Under the pieces are notes generated by a model. That model was not told where the DNA came from, did no database searches, and was given only the letters and a program-made list of their open reading frames with translations. The position numbers were made by a program, and so were the translations under genes. From Nitrolancea sp040255925 (GTDB taxonomy: Bacteria; Chloroflexota; Chloroflexia; Thermomicrobiales; Thermomicrobiaceae): DNA of 28,229 nucleotides. The stretch is from positions 1-28,229 of the forward strand of contig JBDZVX010000019.1 of NCBI GenBank assembly GCA_040255925.1, read 5' to 3'. Below are positions 7,266-14,413 of this stretch, piece by piece. Numbering within the stretch: the first letter of the stretch is position 1; each line of letters begins with the position of its first letter.

Positions 7266-9017
7266 TCAGTCCGCTGCCGCTATGAATTCTTCATGCGGCT
7301 TCAATTGCAGCTCGTAGATCCGGCGGTAGATCCCACCCTCGGCAATCAATTCCTCATGGGTTCCGCGCTCGACGATCCGTCCGTGTTCGAGCACCAGGAT
7401 CTCGTCGGCATGTTTGAGCGTGATCAGCCTCTGGGCGATCACGAACGTCGTTCGCCCCTGCATCAGCCGGTTGAGCGCTTGCTGGATCTCGAACTCGGTT
7501 TGGGTATCGACATTCGAGGTGGAGTCATCCAGAATCAAGATCGCCGGGTCCATCAGGAGAGCACGGGCAATCGCCACCCGCTGCTTCTGCCCGCCGGAGA
7601 GCGAAACGCCGCGCTCCCCGATCACGGTGTCATACCCCTCTGGAAGCGCCGAGATGAAATCATGGGCGCGGGCGGCGATCGCGGCCGCGACGATCTCCTC
7701 CTCGGTGGCGTCGGGCCGGCCATAGGCGATGTTCTCCCGCAGCGACACCGAGAAGAGGAAGGTCTCCTGCGGGACAATGCCAATGTGGCGGCGCAAGGAG
7801 TCGAGCGTTAGGTCGCGCACATCGATCCCATCGATCAGTACCGCGCCACTGGAAACCTCGTAGAAGCGAGGAATCAGCGCGGTGATCGTGCTCTTGCCGG
7901 AGCCGGGAGCGCCGAGCAGGGCGATGCGTCGCCCCGGCTCGGCCCGGAAGGAGATGTGGCTCAGCGCGTCCCCGGTCGTCTCCGGGTAGCGGAACGAGAC
8001 ATCCCGGAACTCAACCCGGCCAGCCACCTGCTCCAGGTTCACCGTTCCGCCGGTCTCACCTTGGGCCGGGGGCTCATCCAGGATCTGGAAAATCCGCTGG
8101 CCGGAGGCTAACGCCCGCGCCAGGCTGTTGACCACCCAGCCCAGCAACCGGATCGGCTGGGCCAGCATCGCCAGGTAGAAGTAGAACGCGGTGAGCTGCC
8201 CGAGCGAGAGCTGCCCATTCACAACCTGCCGCCCGCCAAACCAGAGGATCAGCGCGATTCCCAGGCTCGAAAGCAACGCCATCAGCGGGAAGTAGAACGA
8301 CGACGTGGCGACCGTCTCCATGTTGCGGTCGTAGAGCGCCTGAAGCTCGCGATCGAACTTCGCCTCCTCGTCCTCCTCCCGCGCGAAGGCCCGCACCACA
8401 CGCGCACCGGATAGGTTTTCCTGGAGCGCGGTGGTCATCACGCCGAACTGCTGCTGCACCGCGAGGAACATCGGCCGGATAGTCCGGCCAAAGCGGATCG
8501 CCGTCCAGGCCAGAACCGGCATCACACTGAGCGAGAGGAGAGCAAGCTGCCAGTTGGTCTGGAACAGGATAACCGAAATCACCAGCAGCATAACGGTCGT
8601 CTGGACCACCGACCGGAGCGAGAACATCAGAAAACGGCGAATCGAGTTGATATCCTCGGTCGCCCGCGACATGAGCTGGCCGGTGTGTGCGCGATCGAAG
8701 AAAGCAAACGGCAGGAGCTGCATATGCCAGTAGAACGCGTTCCGTATATCGAATGAGACCCGCTCGGCCAGGTACTGGAACAGATACGAGCGCAGGAACG
8801 TAAAGACCCCCTGCAGGAGGCCGGCGGCAATCATCGCGGCCGCGCCGATGGTGACGACCCGAAGGCTTTGCCGCACGAGGCCATCATCGACGACGTATTG
8901 GACCAGCCTCGGGATAGCCAGTTGCATAGCCATCCCCAAAAACAACGTAAGAACAGCGACGAGTGTCCGGCGCCAATACGGAATGAGATAGCCCAGAATT
9001 CTGGAGAGAACGCGCAC
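7266..9017 (-). CDS. ABC exporter half-transporter, degenerate-ATPase subunit
   Basis: 583 residues, GTG start at 9017 behind a G-rich ribosome site (AGGGGGGG). Exporter membrane domain at about 10-310, then the nucleotide-binding domain. Walker A GAPGSGKST (369-377) and signature LSGGQ (473-477) are canonical. The residue after the Walker B Asp497 is Asp498 in place of the catalytic Glu, and the switch His is Gln529 (VIAQRL). These two losses are the known marks of the degenerate site in heterodimeric exporters. It is the first gene of a two-gene operon with 5440-7257, and an extended -10 promoter lies about 40 bases upstream. Substrate unknown. Confidence 0.9.
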   Translation of the reverse strand: MRVLSRILGYLIPYWRRTLVAVLTLFLGMAMQLAIPRLVQYVVDDGLVRQSLRVVTIGAAAMIAAGLLQGVFTFLRSYLFQYLAERVSFDIRNAFYWHMQLLPFAFFDRAHTGQLMSRATEDINSIRRFLMFSLRSVVQTTVMLLVISVILFQTNWQLALLSLSVMPVLAWTAIRFGRTIRPMFLAVQQQFGVMTTALQENLSGARVVRAFAREEDEEAKFDRELQALYDRNMETVATSSFYFPLMALLSSLGIALILWFGGRQVVNGQLSLGQLTAFYFYLAMLAQPIRLLGWVVNSLARALASGQRIFQILDEPPAQGETGGTVNLEQVAGRVEFRDVSFRYPETTGDALSHISFRAEPGRRIALLGAPGSGKSTITALIPRFYEVSSGAVLIDGIDVRDLTLDSLRRHIGIVPQETFLFSVSLRENIAYGRPDATEEEIVAAAIAARAHDFISALPEGYDTVIGERGVSLSGGQKQRVAIARALLMDPAILILDDSTSNVDTQTEFEIQQALNRLMQGRTTFVIAQRLITLKHADEILVLEHGRIVERGTHEELIAEGGIYRRIYELQLKPHEEFIAAAD

Positions 9018-9053
9018 AAGACCCCCCCTGAAGACAGAACAGCGTAACGGATA

Positions 9054-9062
9054 ACTATAGCA
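9054..9062 (-). promoter_or_regulatory. Extended -10 promoter of the ABC exporter operon
   Basis: The minus strand reads TGCTATAGT, a TGn-extended -10 box, 37 bases before the GTG at 9017. No good -35 box was found. Confidence 0.5.
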
Positions 9063-9139
9063 TGCGACCTGAGCCGCGCTGGATGCGGGCGCGCTTATGA
9101 AGATCCGGAAATCCAGCAGGTTACAACGCGACTGAGTGC

Positions 9140-9168
9140 TTGACCGGCTTTAATCGTACGCGTACAAT
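9140..9168 (+). promoter_or_regulatory. Promoter of the HTH regulator gene, with flanking palindromes
   Basis: TTGACC (9140-9145), a 17-base spacer, and TACAAT (9163-9168): a near-consensus sigma70-type promoter. The palindromes GTACGCGTAC (9156-9165) and GTACGTAC (9172-9179) overlap the -10 box and the expected transcription start near 9175, as an autoregulatory operator would. Confidence 0.75.
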
Positions 9169-9221
9169 GGGGTACGTACGGGGTGGATGGAGGCCAGTGT
9201 GCCGCCGGAGAGGGATCAGGC

Positions 9222-9752
9222 GTGGACGCTGAAAGACCCAATTATCAGGAAACCATCGACGAAGCACTTCGCATCATCTACACCCATCATTACCGGCTCA
9301 TGTCACGACTCTATCCCGAAGCCGTCCAGCAATTTACCCTCCAACAACTCCGCAAAGGCCCCATCGGACGCGATCTTAGCCGCCTGGCAGCGCTCGCCCG
9401 TGGCGAGGTCCGGGAAGCCAAGGACCGCGTTCTTGAAGCCATCGATTCCGTCCTTCAGCTCCTCTTCTTTCCGCCCGGCGCGGAAGATTACACGGTGCCA
9501 CGCAGCTTCTGGGAAACCGATCTCGGCCGCATGATTTCGATGGCCAAGTTTCGTGCCTACGAGCCGGCCGAACTGGTCAGCATCGGCAACGCCGCCCAGC
9601 AGCTCGGCGTCACCCGGCCGACCATCTACCGCTGGATGGACGACCGCACGCTCGGCTACGTCCGAGATGAGATCTCCGGCCGGACCTTCGTCGTCCGGGA
9701 AGATATCGAGAACCTGCGGCGGGACACTGAGCGCATCCTGGAGCAGATCTGA
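9222..9752 (+). CDS. HTH (excisionase/MerR-like) DNA-binding regulator
   Basis: 176 residues from GTG 9222, chosen because GGAGAGGG precedes it by about 8 bases. A GTG at 9183 would begin within about 8 bases of the predicted transcription start and lacks a ribosome site. The N-terminal two thirds (1-110) is mostly helical and unrecognised. Residues about 118-165 form a helix-turn-helix of the excisionase type (SIGNAAQQLGVTRPTIYRWM) followed by a short wing (GRTFVVREDIENL). It is divergent from the ABC exporter operon, sharing a 200-base upstream region with it, so it may control that operon, itself, or both. Target and ligand are unknown. Confidence 0.8.
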   Translation: MDAERPNYQETIDEALRIIYTHHYRLMSRLYPEAVQQFTLQQLRKGPIGRDLSRLAALARGEVREAKDRVLEAIDSVLQLLFFPPGAEDYTVPRSFWETDLGRMISMAKFRAYEPAELVSIGNAAQQLGVTRPTIYRWMDDRTLGYVRDEISGRTFVVREDIENLRRDTERILEQI

Positions 9753-9801
9753 CCACGGCCGACCCATCGGCGCGCAACGCCCTACTCTTATTCAACGCAG
9801 G

Positions 9802-9822
9802 AGCCGGTCTTTTATGCCGGCT
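9802..9822. terminator. Hairpin between convergent genes
   Basis: AGCCGG (9802-9807) pairs with CCGGCT (9817-9822) around a 9-base loop, 50 bases past the HTH gene and overlapping the end of the DUF3267 gene. It lacks a clear T-tract, so its terminator role is uncertain. Confidence 0.35.
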
Positions 9823-10465
9823 GGTCCTTCCCCTCCGGCAGATACGCCACGAATCCATCGGCAAGATCGTAGATGCGCACCCCCGCCGGGAGTAGGCGCG
9901 TCCGCCAGGCCATCCAGATATCACCGACCGCTCCGGCGGCGTTGCCAACCAGGAAGACCAGCGTCAGCCCGGTAATCGATGGAACCAGCACCAGCACGGC
10001 CAGGCCGATGACCGAGAGGACGACCAGCGGCGCCAGGCCGATGAGCAGGTACTCGCCTTTCCCAACCGGTTCAAGAAACGTCGTGTAGGCATAGCCGGGA
10101 CCGACTCCGTAGCTCGGGTGCGCCCCGGTCAACTGGGCGACGATGCCGTGTACCGCCTCATGAACCACCGGCACGACGACCAGGAGCAGCACCAGCGCGA
10201 TCAGGACATCCACGAACGAGATATGAAAGGAAATCTCCCGCGGGCCACCGAGGGCGCCCGACACGAACAGGAAGAGGCCGAGCCAGATCGGCGCGCTGAT
10301 CAGACCGAGCAACGTCACCCGGTTCATGGGAATCCGGTCGTAGGCGACGCGCCGGTAGCCGGGTGGATCGGGCGGTACCCGGCGCGGCCCCTGGAGCCAC
10401 TTCGGCCTGCCTTGCCCGAGCCGTGGCACGTCCCGCTCATCCATGGACGGCCTCGGGTCCACCAC
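9812..10465 (-). CDS. DUF3267 family membrane metallopeptidase-like protein
   Basis: 217 residues. Four or more hydrophobic helices span residues 50-175. A zincin-type motif HEAVH (102-106) lies at the end of the second helix, and a later helix contains IGLAPLVVLS, both typical of DUF3267 proteins, predicted membrane-embedded zinc proteases. The GTG start at 10465 follows AGGAGG by about 8 bases; this ribosome site overlaps the TGA of the upstream kinase gene, so translation is probably coupled. The first 45 residues are Pro/Arg-rich and cytoplasmic; an internal ATG could also start the conserved part. Substrate unknown. Confidence 0.8.
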   Translation of the reverse strand: MVDPRPSMDERDVPRLGQGRPKWLQGPRRVPPDPPGYRRVAYDRIPMNRVTLLGLISAPIWLGLFLFVSGALGGPREISFHISFVDVLIALVLLLVVVPVVHEAVHGIVAQLTGAHPSYGVGPGYAYTTFLEPVGKGEYLLIGLAPLVVLSVIGLAVLVLVPSITGLTLVFLVGNAAGAVGDIWMAWRTRLLPAGVRIYDLADGFVAYLPEGKDQPA

Positions 10466-10474
10466 CCAGCCTCC

Positions 10475-11452
10475 TCATCCGCGCCAGGGAACCCGTCCGG
10501 CACCGGCCATCGCCTGTTGCATCGCACCGAGCCATTCACCGGCCTCCTCCACCGCCTCCGGAGTTGGAGCAGTGCCGGCTCGTTCAAGCGCGGCCAGCGA
10601 CCGATCGAGCGACCGGGCGACGGTATAGAAGGAGAGATTCCCCAGCGAGCGAGGTGAATTCTGGAGATAGGCGCCATGCGCGGCCTGGGCGAAGAGTTCG
10701 GCATCTTCAACCGGCAAGCCGAGCCGCCGGAGTTCGAACGGCAAGAGCGCAAGATCGTACGAAGCATCGGTGACGCGGGCGGACTCCCAATCGAGCACGC
10801 CGCTCACCTCATCATCAGCGATCAGGATATTGGTCAGGCTATAGTCGCCGTGGCAGAGGCAGAGGGAAACCTCGACCGGACGGCGAAGATCGAGCCAGGC
10901 TAGCGCCTGATCGAAGGGTCGCCGGGTACCAACAGGGAGCCGGGCTATTCGCGCCGTCCAATCCTCCCACATCGCGTCGATCTGGATATCGACGATCTCC
11001 TCCGGGTCTTCTTCGGCGTCCGCCATCCAAGACACCACGGTCTGCCAATCGAGCGCGTGGATCTCGGCCAGCATCCGGGCATAGCTGAAGGCCAGCGCGG
11101 ACAACTCCCAGCGCATCCCAGCACTCCGGATCACCTCCGCGATCACCTGGCCCGGCAGGCGCTCCATGATCAAAAACGATTCGGGCTCCCCGGGATCGGA
11201 CGGGAGGGGACGCGGGGTTGGGATGCTCAATCCAGCGAGCGCTTCCAAAATGCGCCGCTCGCCGGTATCTCGTTTGGCTACGAACTGTCCAATATGGAGT
11301 TCATCGTTCAGCCGCCAGGAGACCCGCAGATCATAGACCGTGTGGGAGTCCCCCGCCGGGAACAGCTTGGCATCTACCAGCGTGATGCCGTGAGCGCCCG
11401 GACTCAGGCGCTGGACCACCGCGCCGATAGCCGTTTCAATCTGGTCGATCAC
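10475..11452 (-). CDS. Aminoglycoside phosphotransferase (APH) fold kinase
   Basis: 325 residues, GTG start at 11452 with AGGAG about 7 bases upstream. It has the APH/choline-kinase pattern: HGDYSLTNIL (201-210) with catalytic Asp203 and Asn208, and the metal-binding Asp222 in VLDWE. The N-lobe is divergent. The family phosphorylates antibiotics, sugars, choline or homoserine; nothing here fixes the substrate and resistance should not be assumed. It is the first gene of a tight pair with the DUF3267 protein, separated by 9 bases. Confidence 0.85.
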   Translation of the reverse strand: MIDQIETAIGAVVQRLSPGAHGITLVDAKLFPAGDSHTVYDLRVSWRLNDELHIGQFVAKRDTGERRILEALAGLSIPTPRPLPSDPGEPESFLIMERLPGQVIAEVIRSAGMRWELSALAFSYARMLAEIHALDWQTVVSWMADAEEDPEEIVDIQIDAMWEDWTARIARLPVGTRRPFDQALAWLDLRRPVEVSLCLCHGDYSLTNILIADDEVSGVLDWESARVTDASYDLALLPFELRRLGLPVEDAELFAQAAHGAYLQNSPRSLGNLSFYTVARSLDRSLAALERAGTAPTPEAVEEAGEWLGAMQQAMAGAGRVPWRG

Positions 11453-11564
11453 CGTAGGCTCCTCTCCGCCAGCTACGGCTTAACCATACCGCAGGTGTGG
11501 AACCGGGATTCCCGGAGCAGTCGACAAAATCCGTGTAAACTTGAAGGCGATCAGAAGGTAACGA

Positions 11565-11984
11565 ATGATGAGCCTGCGACTCGTGGGATGCCTGGGGCTA
11601 GGTGTGCTGATCACCGTTTTCATGATCGGTGGCGTCCTGGCGCTCCGGATGAACGGCATCGGCACGATGATCGAGCGGGCACCGGCGACACCAGCCGCTG
11701 AACTCCCCCAGAATGCCATCGCGATCATCTACCGCGTGAGCGGGTCCGTCGCCACTGCCGCCGTCACCTACCAGGATGTCAACGATGCCACCCGGAACGA
11801 GCGTATCAGCCTGCCCTGGCAGCAAGCGTTCACGGTGGACAACGGGGCCTACGTCCACGTTACGGTAAAGACCGATGGCGGCGCCGGATCGCTCACGTGC
11901 GACATCCTGGCCAACGGCGAGACCTGGCGCCACGCGAGCGGGACCGGCGAAGCGTCGTGCGGCGGTTTCGCCGGAACCCAATAA
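11565..11984 (+). CDS. MmpS-like exported protein
   Basis: 139 residues, ATG at 11565 preceded by AGAAGG; a second ATG follows directly. One N-terminal membrane helix (about 5-27), then an external beta-sandwich from about 50 to 135. The YRVSGSVATAAVTYQD start, the ISLPWQ strand and two Cys (in SLTCDI and EASCGGF, a likely disulfide) match MmpS-type proteins. In mycobacteria these accompany MmpL transporters; no MmpL is present here. It stands alone, divergent from the APH kinase gene. A 13-base palindrome CCGGGA-T-TCCCGG (11505-11517) lies in the shared upstream region and could be regulatory. Confidence 0.7.
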   Translation: MMSLRLVGCLGLGVLITVFMIGGVLALRMNGIGTMIERAPATPAAELPQNAIAIIYRVSGSVATAAVTYQDVNDATRNERISLPWQQAFTVDNGAYVHVTVKTDGGAGSLTCDILANGETWRHASGTGEASCGGFAGTQ

Positions 11985-12127
11985 ACCGTTACCGCTGGCA
12001 AGGAGACTGCGTTGAGAACTGGTGTGGAAGAAATCGAGCATGCTGGTTATGTCGATCTACCACTCGCCAGCGGATGAACGATCGTGATGATGTGATACAC
12101 GAACGCAGACGCGGGAAGGAGATACGC

Positions 12128-12430
12128 ATGGGCCAGACGACGATGACCGATGCGAAGATCCCTCATAGCGACGCGCAGCCATTGCCGGGGGAGCATAGCT
12201 GCCGGGAAGTCCTCCAGCAGGCACTTGTGGAGCTTCACCAGTGGGAAGCCTACGAACACGCCAAGGAAGAAGAATGGTTCGAGGTCGATGACCCGGAGAT
12301 GTACGCCTACCATCGAGGCTACGAGCGAGGCGTCGAGCGAAGCCTCTCCATTCTCGAAAACGCGCTCAAAGCCGCTGGGAACGAAGAAGCTGTAGAGAAG
12401 CCCGGCCAACAAACTGACACCTCAACCTAG
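12128..12430 (+). CDS. Hypothetical acidic 100-residue protein
   Basis: ATG at 12128 with AAGGAG six bases upstream, which is decisive. The product is soluble, helical and highly charged (KEEEWFEVDDPEM, then a Tyr/Arg-rich helix YHRGYERGVERSLSILENAL). No domain recognised. It lies 143 bases after the MmpS-like gene and could share its transcript. The C-terminal 15 residues look disordered. Confidence 0.7.
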   Translation: MGQTTMTDAKIPHSDAQPLPGEHSCREVLQQALVELHQWEAYEHAKEEEWFEVDDPEMYAYHRGYERGVERSLSILENALKAAGNEEAVEKPGQQTDTST

Positions 12431-13077
12431 CCGAGCATCGAACGCGCCGGCCAAACAATCGTTCGGACGCTGACCTTCACGCTGGTCTCTCATTCGGGGT
12501 TCGCGTCAATTTCGCTGTGCGCAATTGGTTGACTGATCAGCGTGATGTGGAGTTGGAGAGCCGCGACCGGCTTTTCGCGGCGTCACTGACTGCTTCTTCG
12601 GCTGGCCCTAAAGTTTCCCATCAGCCGCCTAAGACTTCGCCCTCCATATGGAGGGCCTATCGCTACGCTGCCCGCGCCGAGTTAGAGGCTGTTATGAAGG
12701 TGGCCGTTAACGCGCGAACGTACGGAGGTGTTCTGACAAATCGTCTTTCGCGTTTTCTGCGTCACCAAGCGGCTTCCGAGTGGGTTCATAACACACTCTA
12801 GTGTCCAGGGGGAGTGGTGTACGAGGGGTCGTGACCCTGCGGCAATGAGACCCCTCGGATAGACCCATTTTCCGCGAAGAAATAAAGACATTCTGCGGTA
12901 TGGACAGTGATGATGACGGCCTTGTCATGTTTATTCTCTGGACTACCAGGTTCTTCGCTGCTAACCTAACTTAGACTCCAGCTGGATATTCGGCTAGCAC
13001 TACAAGCTCATTAGTCCTAATGTTAGTCAGTCTGGTCCTAAGGACCATGCTAATCTAGGAGGAAGAGGTTGTCTCTC
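12431..13077. other. Hairpin-rich stretch without a supported gene
   Basis: No ORF has both a ribosome site and protein-like composition. Strong dyads are GCCGCG/CGCGGC (12560-12581), a perfect 18-base palindrome GCCCTCCATATGGAGGGC (12639-12656), CGAGGGGTC/GACCCCTCG with an 18-base loop (12822-12857), ATTAG/CTAAT (13010-13021), and TGGTCCT-A-AGGACCA (13033-13047). The last 200 bases are AT-richer than the surroundings. A structured RNA or an operator cluster is possible. Confidence 0.5.
13033..13047. promoter_or_regulatory. 15-base perfect palindrome upstream of a secreted-protein gene
   Basis: TGGTCCT-A-AGGACCA ends 9 bases before the AGGAGG ribosome site of the next gene. It could be a repressor site or an mRNA hairpin controlling translation. 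A second dyad, ATTAG/CTAAT, is at 13010-13021. Confidence 0.45.
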
Positions 13078-13332
13078 ATGAAGCGGAAGCTTCTTACCGT
13101 GATCGCAGCGGCCTTGCTGGCGCTCAGTGTTGTGGCTGGTGCCGGGGCACAAGCCTTTCCGAACAACTGGGGCCAGGAGGTCTCGGGATGCAACCATTCC
13201 GACTGCTACCCGGGTGGCACCAGCCGCGGCGGATACGTGTCGGGACAAGCGCGGGATGCCGAGGGCCCAGGCTATGGTTGGGAAATCCACAATCTCGCCA
13301 ACCCCGGCAATTCGAATCCTGGGGGCTTCTAG
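13078..13332 (+). CDS. Small secreted protein
   Basis: 84 residues from ATG 13078. An in-frame TTG at 13069 has better spacing to AGGAGG (13057-13062), but the ATG gives the cleaner signal peptide start (MKRKLLTVIAAALLALSVV) and has AGAGG nine bases upstream. Likely cleavage is after AGAQA. The mature part is about 60 residues, Gly/Asn-rich, with two Cys close together (GCNHSDCYPGG) that probably form a disulfide. No family recognised. A GC-rich hairpin follows the stop. The palindromes upstream suggest regulated expression. Confidence 0.7.
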   Translation: MKRKLLTVIAAALLALSVVAGAGAQAFPNNWGQEVSGCNHSDCYPGGTSRGGYVSGQARDAEGPGYGWEIHNLANPGNSNPGGF

Positions 13333-13367
13333 AATCCACTAAGCGGTATTTCCAGCCACACGTGATC

Positions 13368-13393
13368 GCGGCGGTTCGATAACGGACCGCCGC
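13368..13393 (+). terminator. Hairpin downstream of the small secreted protein gene
   Basis: GCGGCGGT (13368-13375) pairs with ACCGCCGC (13386-13393) around a 10-base loop, 35 bases after the stop. The tail (AGTCTGTTGTCTG) is only moderately T-rich. Confidence 0.55.
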
Positions 13394-13516
13394 AGTCTGT
13401 TGTCTGGTCAACCGTGCCGCTTATCCGCCACTCAGGAGAACGTCAACCTCGGCCGCCTGTATAGCGCCCGGGTGATCGGTTGTCAGCCAGCAGTTCACCT
13501 TCAGGGGGTGATTACC

Positions 13517-13570
13517 ATGTCTAGCCTCTTCTTGGAGCAAGGGCGCCAGGGTCGGCCGGGCATTCGCTAG
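13517..13570 (+). CDS. Possible 17-residue leader peptide
   Basis: ATG 13517 to TAG 13568-13570 encodes MSSLFLEQGRQGRPGIR, with AGGGGGTG about 6 bases upstream. It lies 92 bases before the next gene. The strong ribosome site is the only support. Confidence 0.25.
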   Translation: MSSLFLEQGRQGRPGIR

Positions 13571-13662
13571 ATTCATCGCCATTGGCTGCATGGGAGTTGC
13601 GGGAAGGCAACTGGGACAGCGTTCCCGTGTGGGTCACCGCTCACGGTTGGGAGACAGCGGCA

Positions 13663-14001
13663 ATGCTATCGATCGATGACCTGGCTACACTCCGGCGGAT
13701 CGTGGACGAGATCAAGCAGCGGGAGATTCAACATCAGGCGCGTCACCTCGGTACGAAACCGGAGGATGATTTCAGCACCGCCGCGCAGGGCGACGTACCC
13801 CGGCTGGTCACCTATATCGAGCGCCTCCTCGCCGAGGCCGAGGCGTCGAGCATGGCAGCGCGGCGGCAGCTCCTCGACCGGCTGCGCGAACTCCAGCGAG
13901 CCGGGCAGAACGATCTGGCACACCTGGAGGCGGATGAGGCGTTGCTACGGTACATCGCTGATGAGGAGATCACCCAGGCGTTTCTCAAAGTGCGCCGGTG
14001 A
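13663..14001 (+). CDS. Hypothetical helical protein
   Basis: 112 residues from ATG 13663 (GGGAGA upstream); the frame stays open back to TTG 13582, which would add 27 residues. It is almost wholly helical and charged, with a heptad-like N-terminal segment (LATLRRIVDEIKQREIQHQ) and a second long helix (SMAARRQLLDRLRELQRA), so a small coiled-coil or helical bundle is likely. No signal peptide or family recognised. It is isolated by 400 bases of non-coding DNA on the right. Confidence 0.55.
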   Translation: MLSIDDLATLRRIVDEIKQREIQHQARHLGTKPEDDFSTAAQGDVPRLVTYIERLLAEAEASSMAARRQLLDRLRELQRAGQNDLAHLEADEALLRYIADEEITQAFLKVRR

Positions 14002-14413
14002 CGGGCGGGTGCGCGTCATCGTTATGTGGACTCCCTCCAAACCCCGCGCGGAGATACTGATCCGGCAATGCGCGGCGGTAAACCGACCGCGCTCACGGAA
14101 CGAAGCCGGCTAAACCCGGCTGGAGGCTGGACGAACGCGCATCCGCGTCATCACCCCAATCTCCGTGATCATCCGCACCTTGGCTGTCGTCCTGAGTGAA
14201 ACGAAGAATCTCTTACTTTCGGATACCATTCCCCTCTACCGGGGCTCGCCATGCTAAACGACAGAAAGATCCTTCGGCCGCGGCATCAGGATGACCCCGC
14301 CCTTCAACCACACCATGGCACGATCCACGTGCCCACATTCGCCTATCCGACAGCCTGAATCATCTCCCGGCGATCAACCGCGATTGGCTCATCAGGCCGG
14401 TTTGTTCCGCCGG
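14002..14413. other. Intergenic stretch holding a dispersed repeat
   Basis: It separates the helical protein gene from the convergent transketolase genes. The left half holds nothing recognisable apart from a short AGCCGG/CCGGCT dyad near 14103-14120. The right half is the second type A repeat (14186-14295). Confidence 0.5.
14186..14295. repeat. Dispersed inverted repeat, type A, copy 2
   Basis: The left arm begins GTCGTCCTGAGTGAAACGAA and the right arm ends CGGCATCAGGATGAC. The arms match those of copy 1 (5341-5410) but the loop is longer (about 55 bases). Like copy 1 it lies just past the 3' end of a minus-strand gene. Confidence 0.7.

Larger units (their letters stand above)
13333..13662. 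other. Intergenic stretch with a terminator and a possible leader peptide
   Basis: After the hairpin at 13368-13393 the region contains a 17-codon ORF at 13517-13570. The rest shows nothing recognisable, though the next gene could begin at TTG 13582 instead of ATG 13663. Confidence 0.45.

Noticed and set aside
5452..9000. Many plus-strand ORFs opposite the ABC genes
   Set aside because: They are complementary-strand shadows of two well-supported transporter genes in GC-rich DNA.
10475..11452. Aminoglycoside resistance gene
   Set aside because: The APH fold is clear, but the substrate is not indicated. Many family members act on sugars or metabolites.
12517..12801. Plus-strand ORF of 94 codons
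   Set aside because: It starts at a GTG without a ribosome site, contains an 18-base palindrome and has no recognisable protein features.
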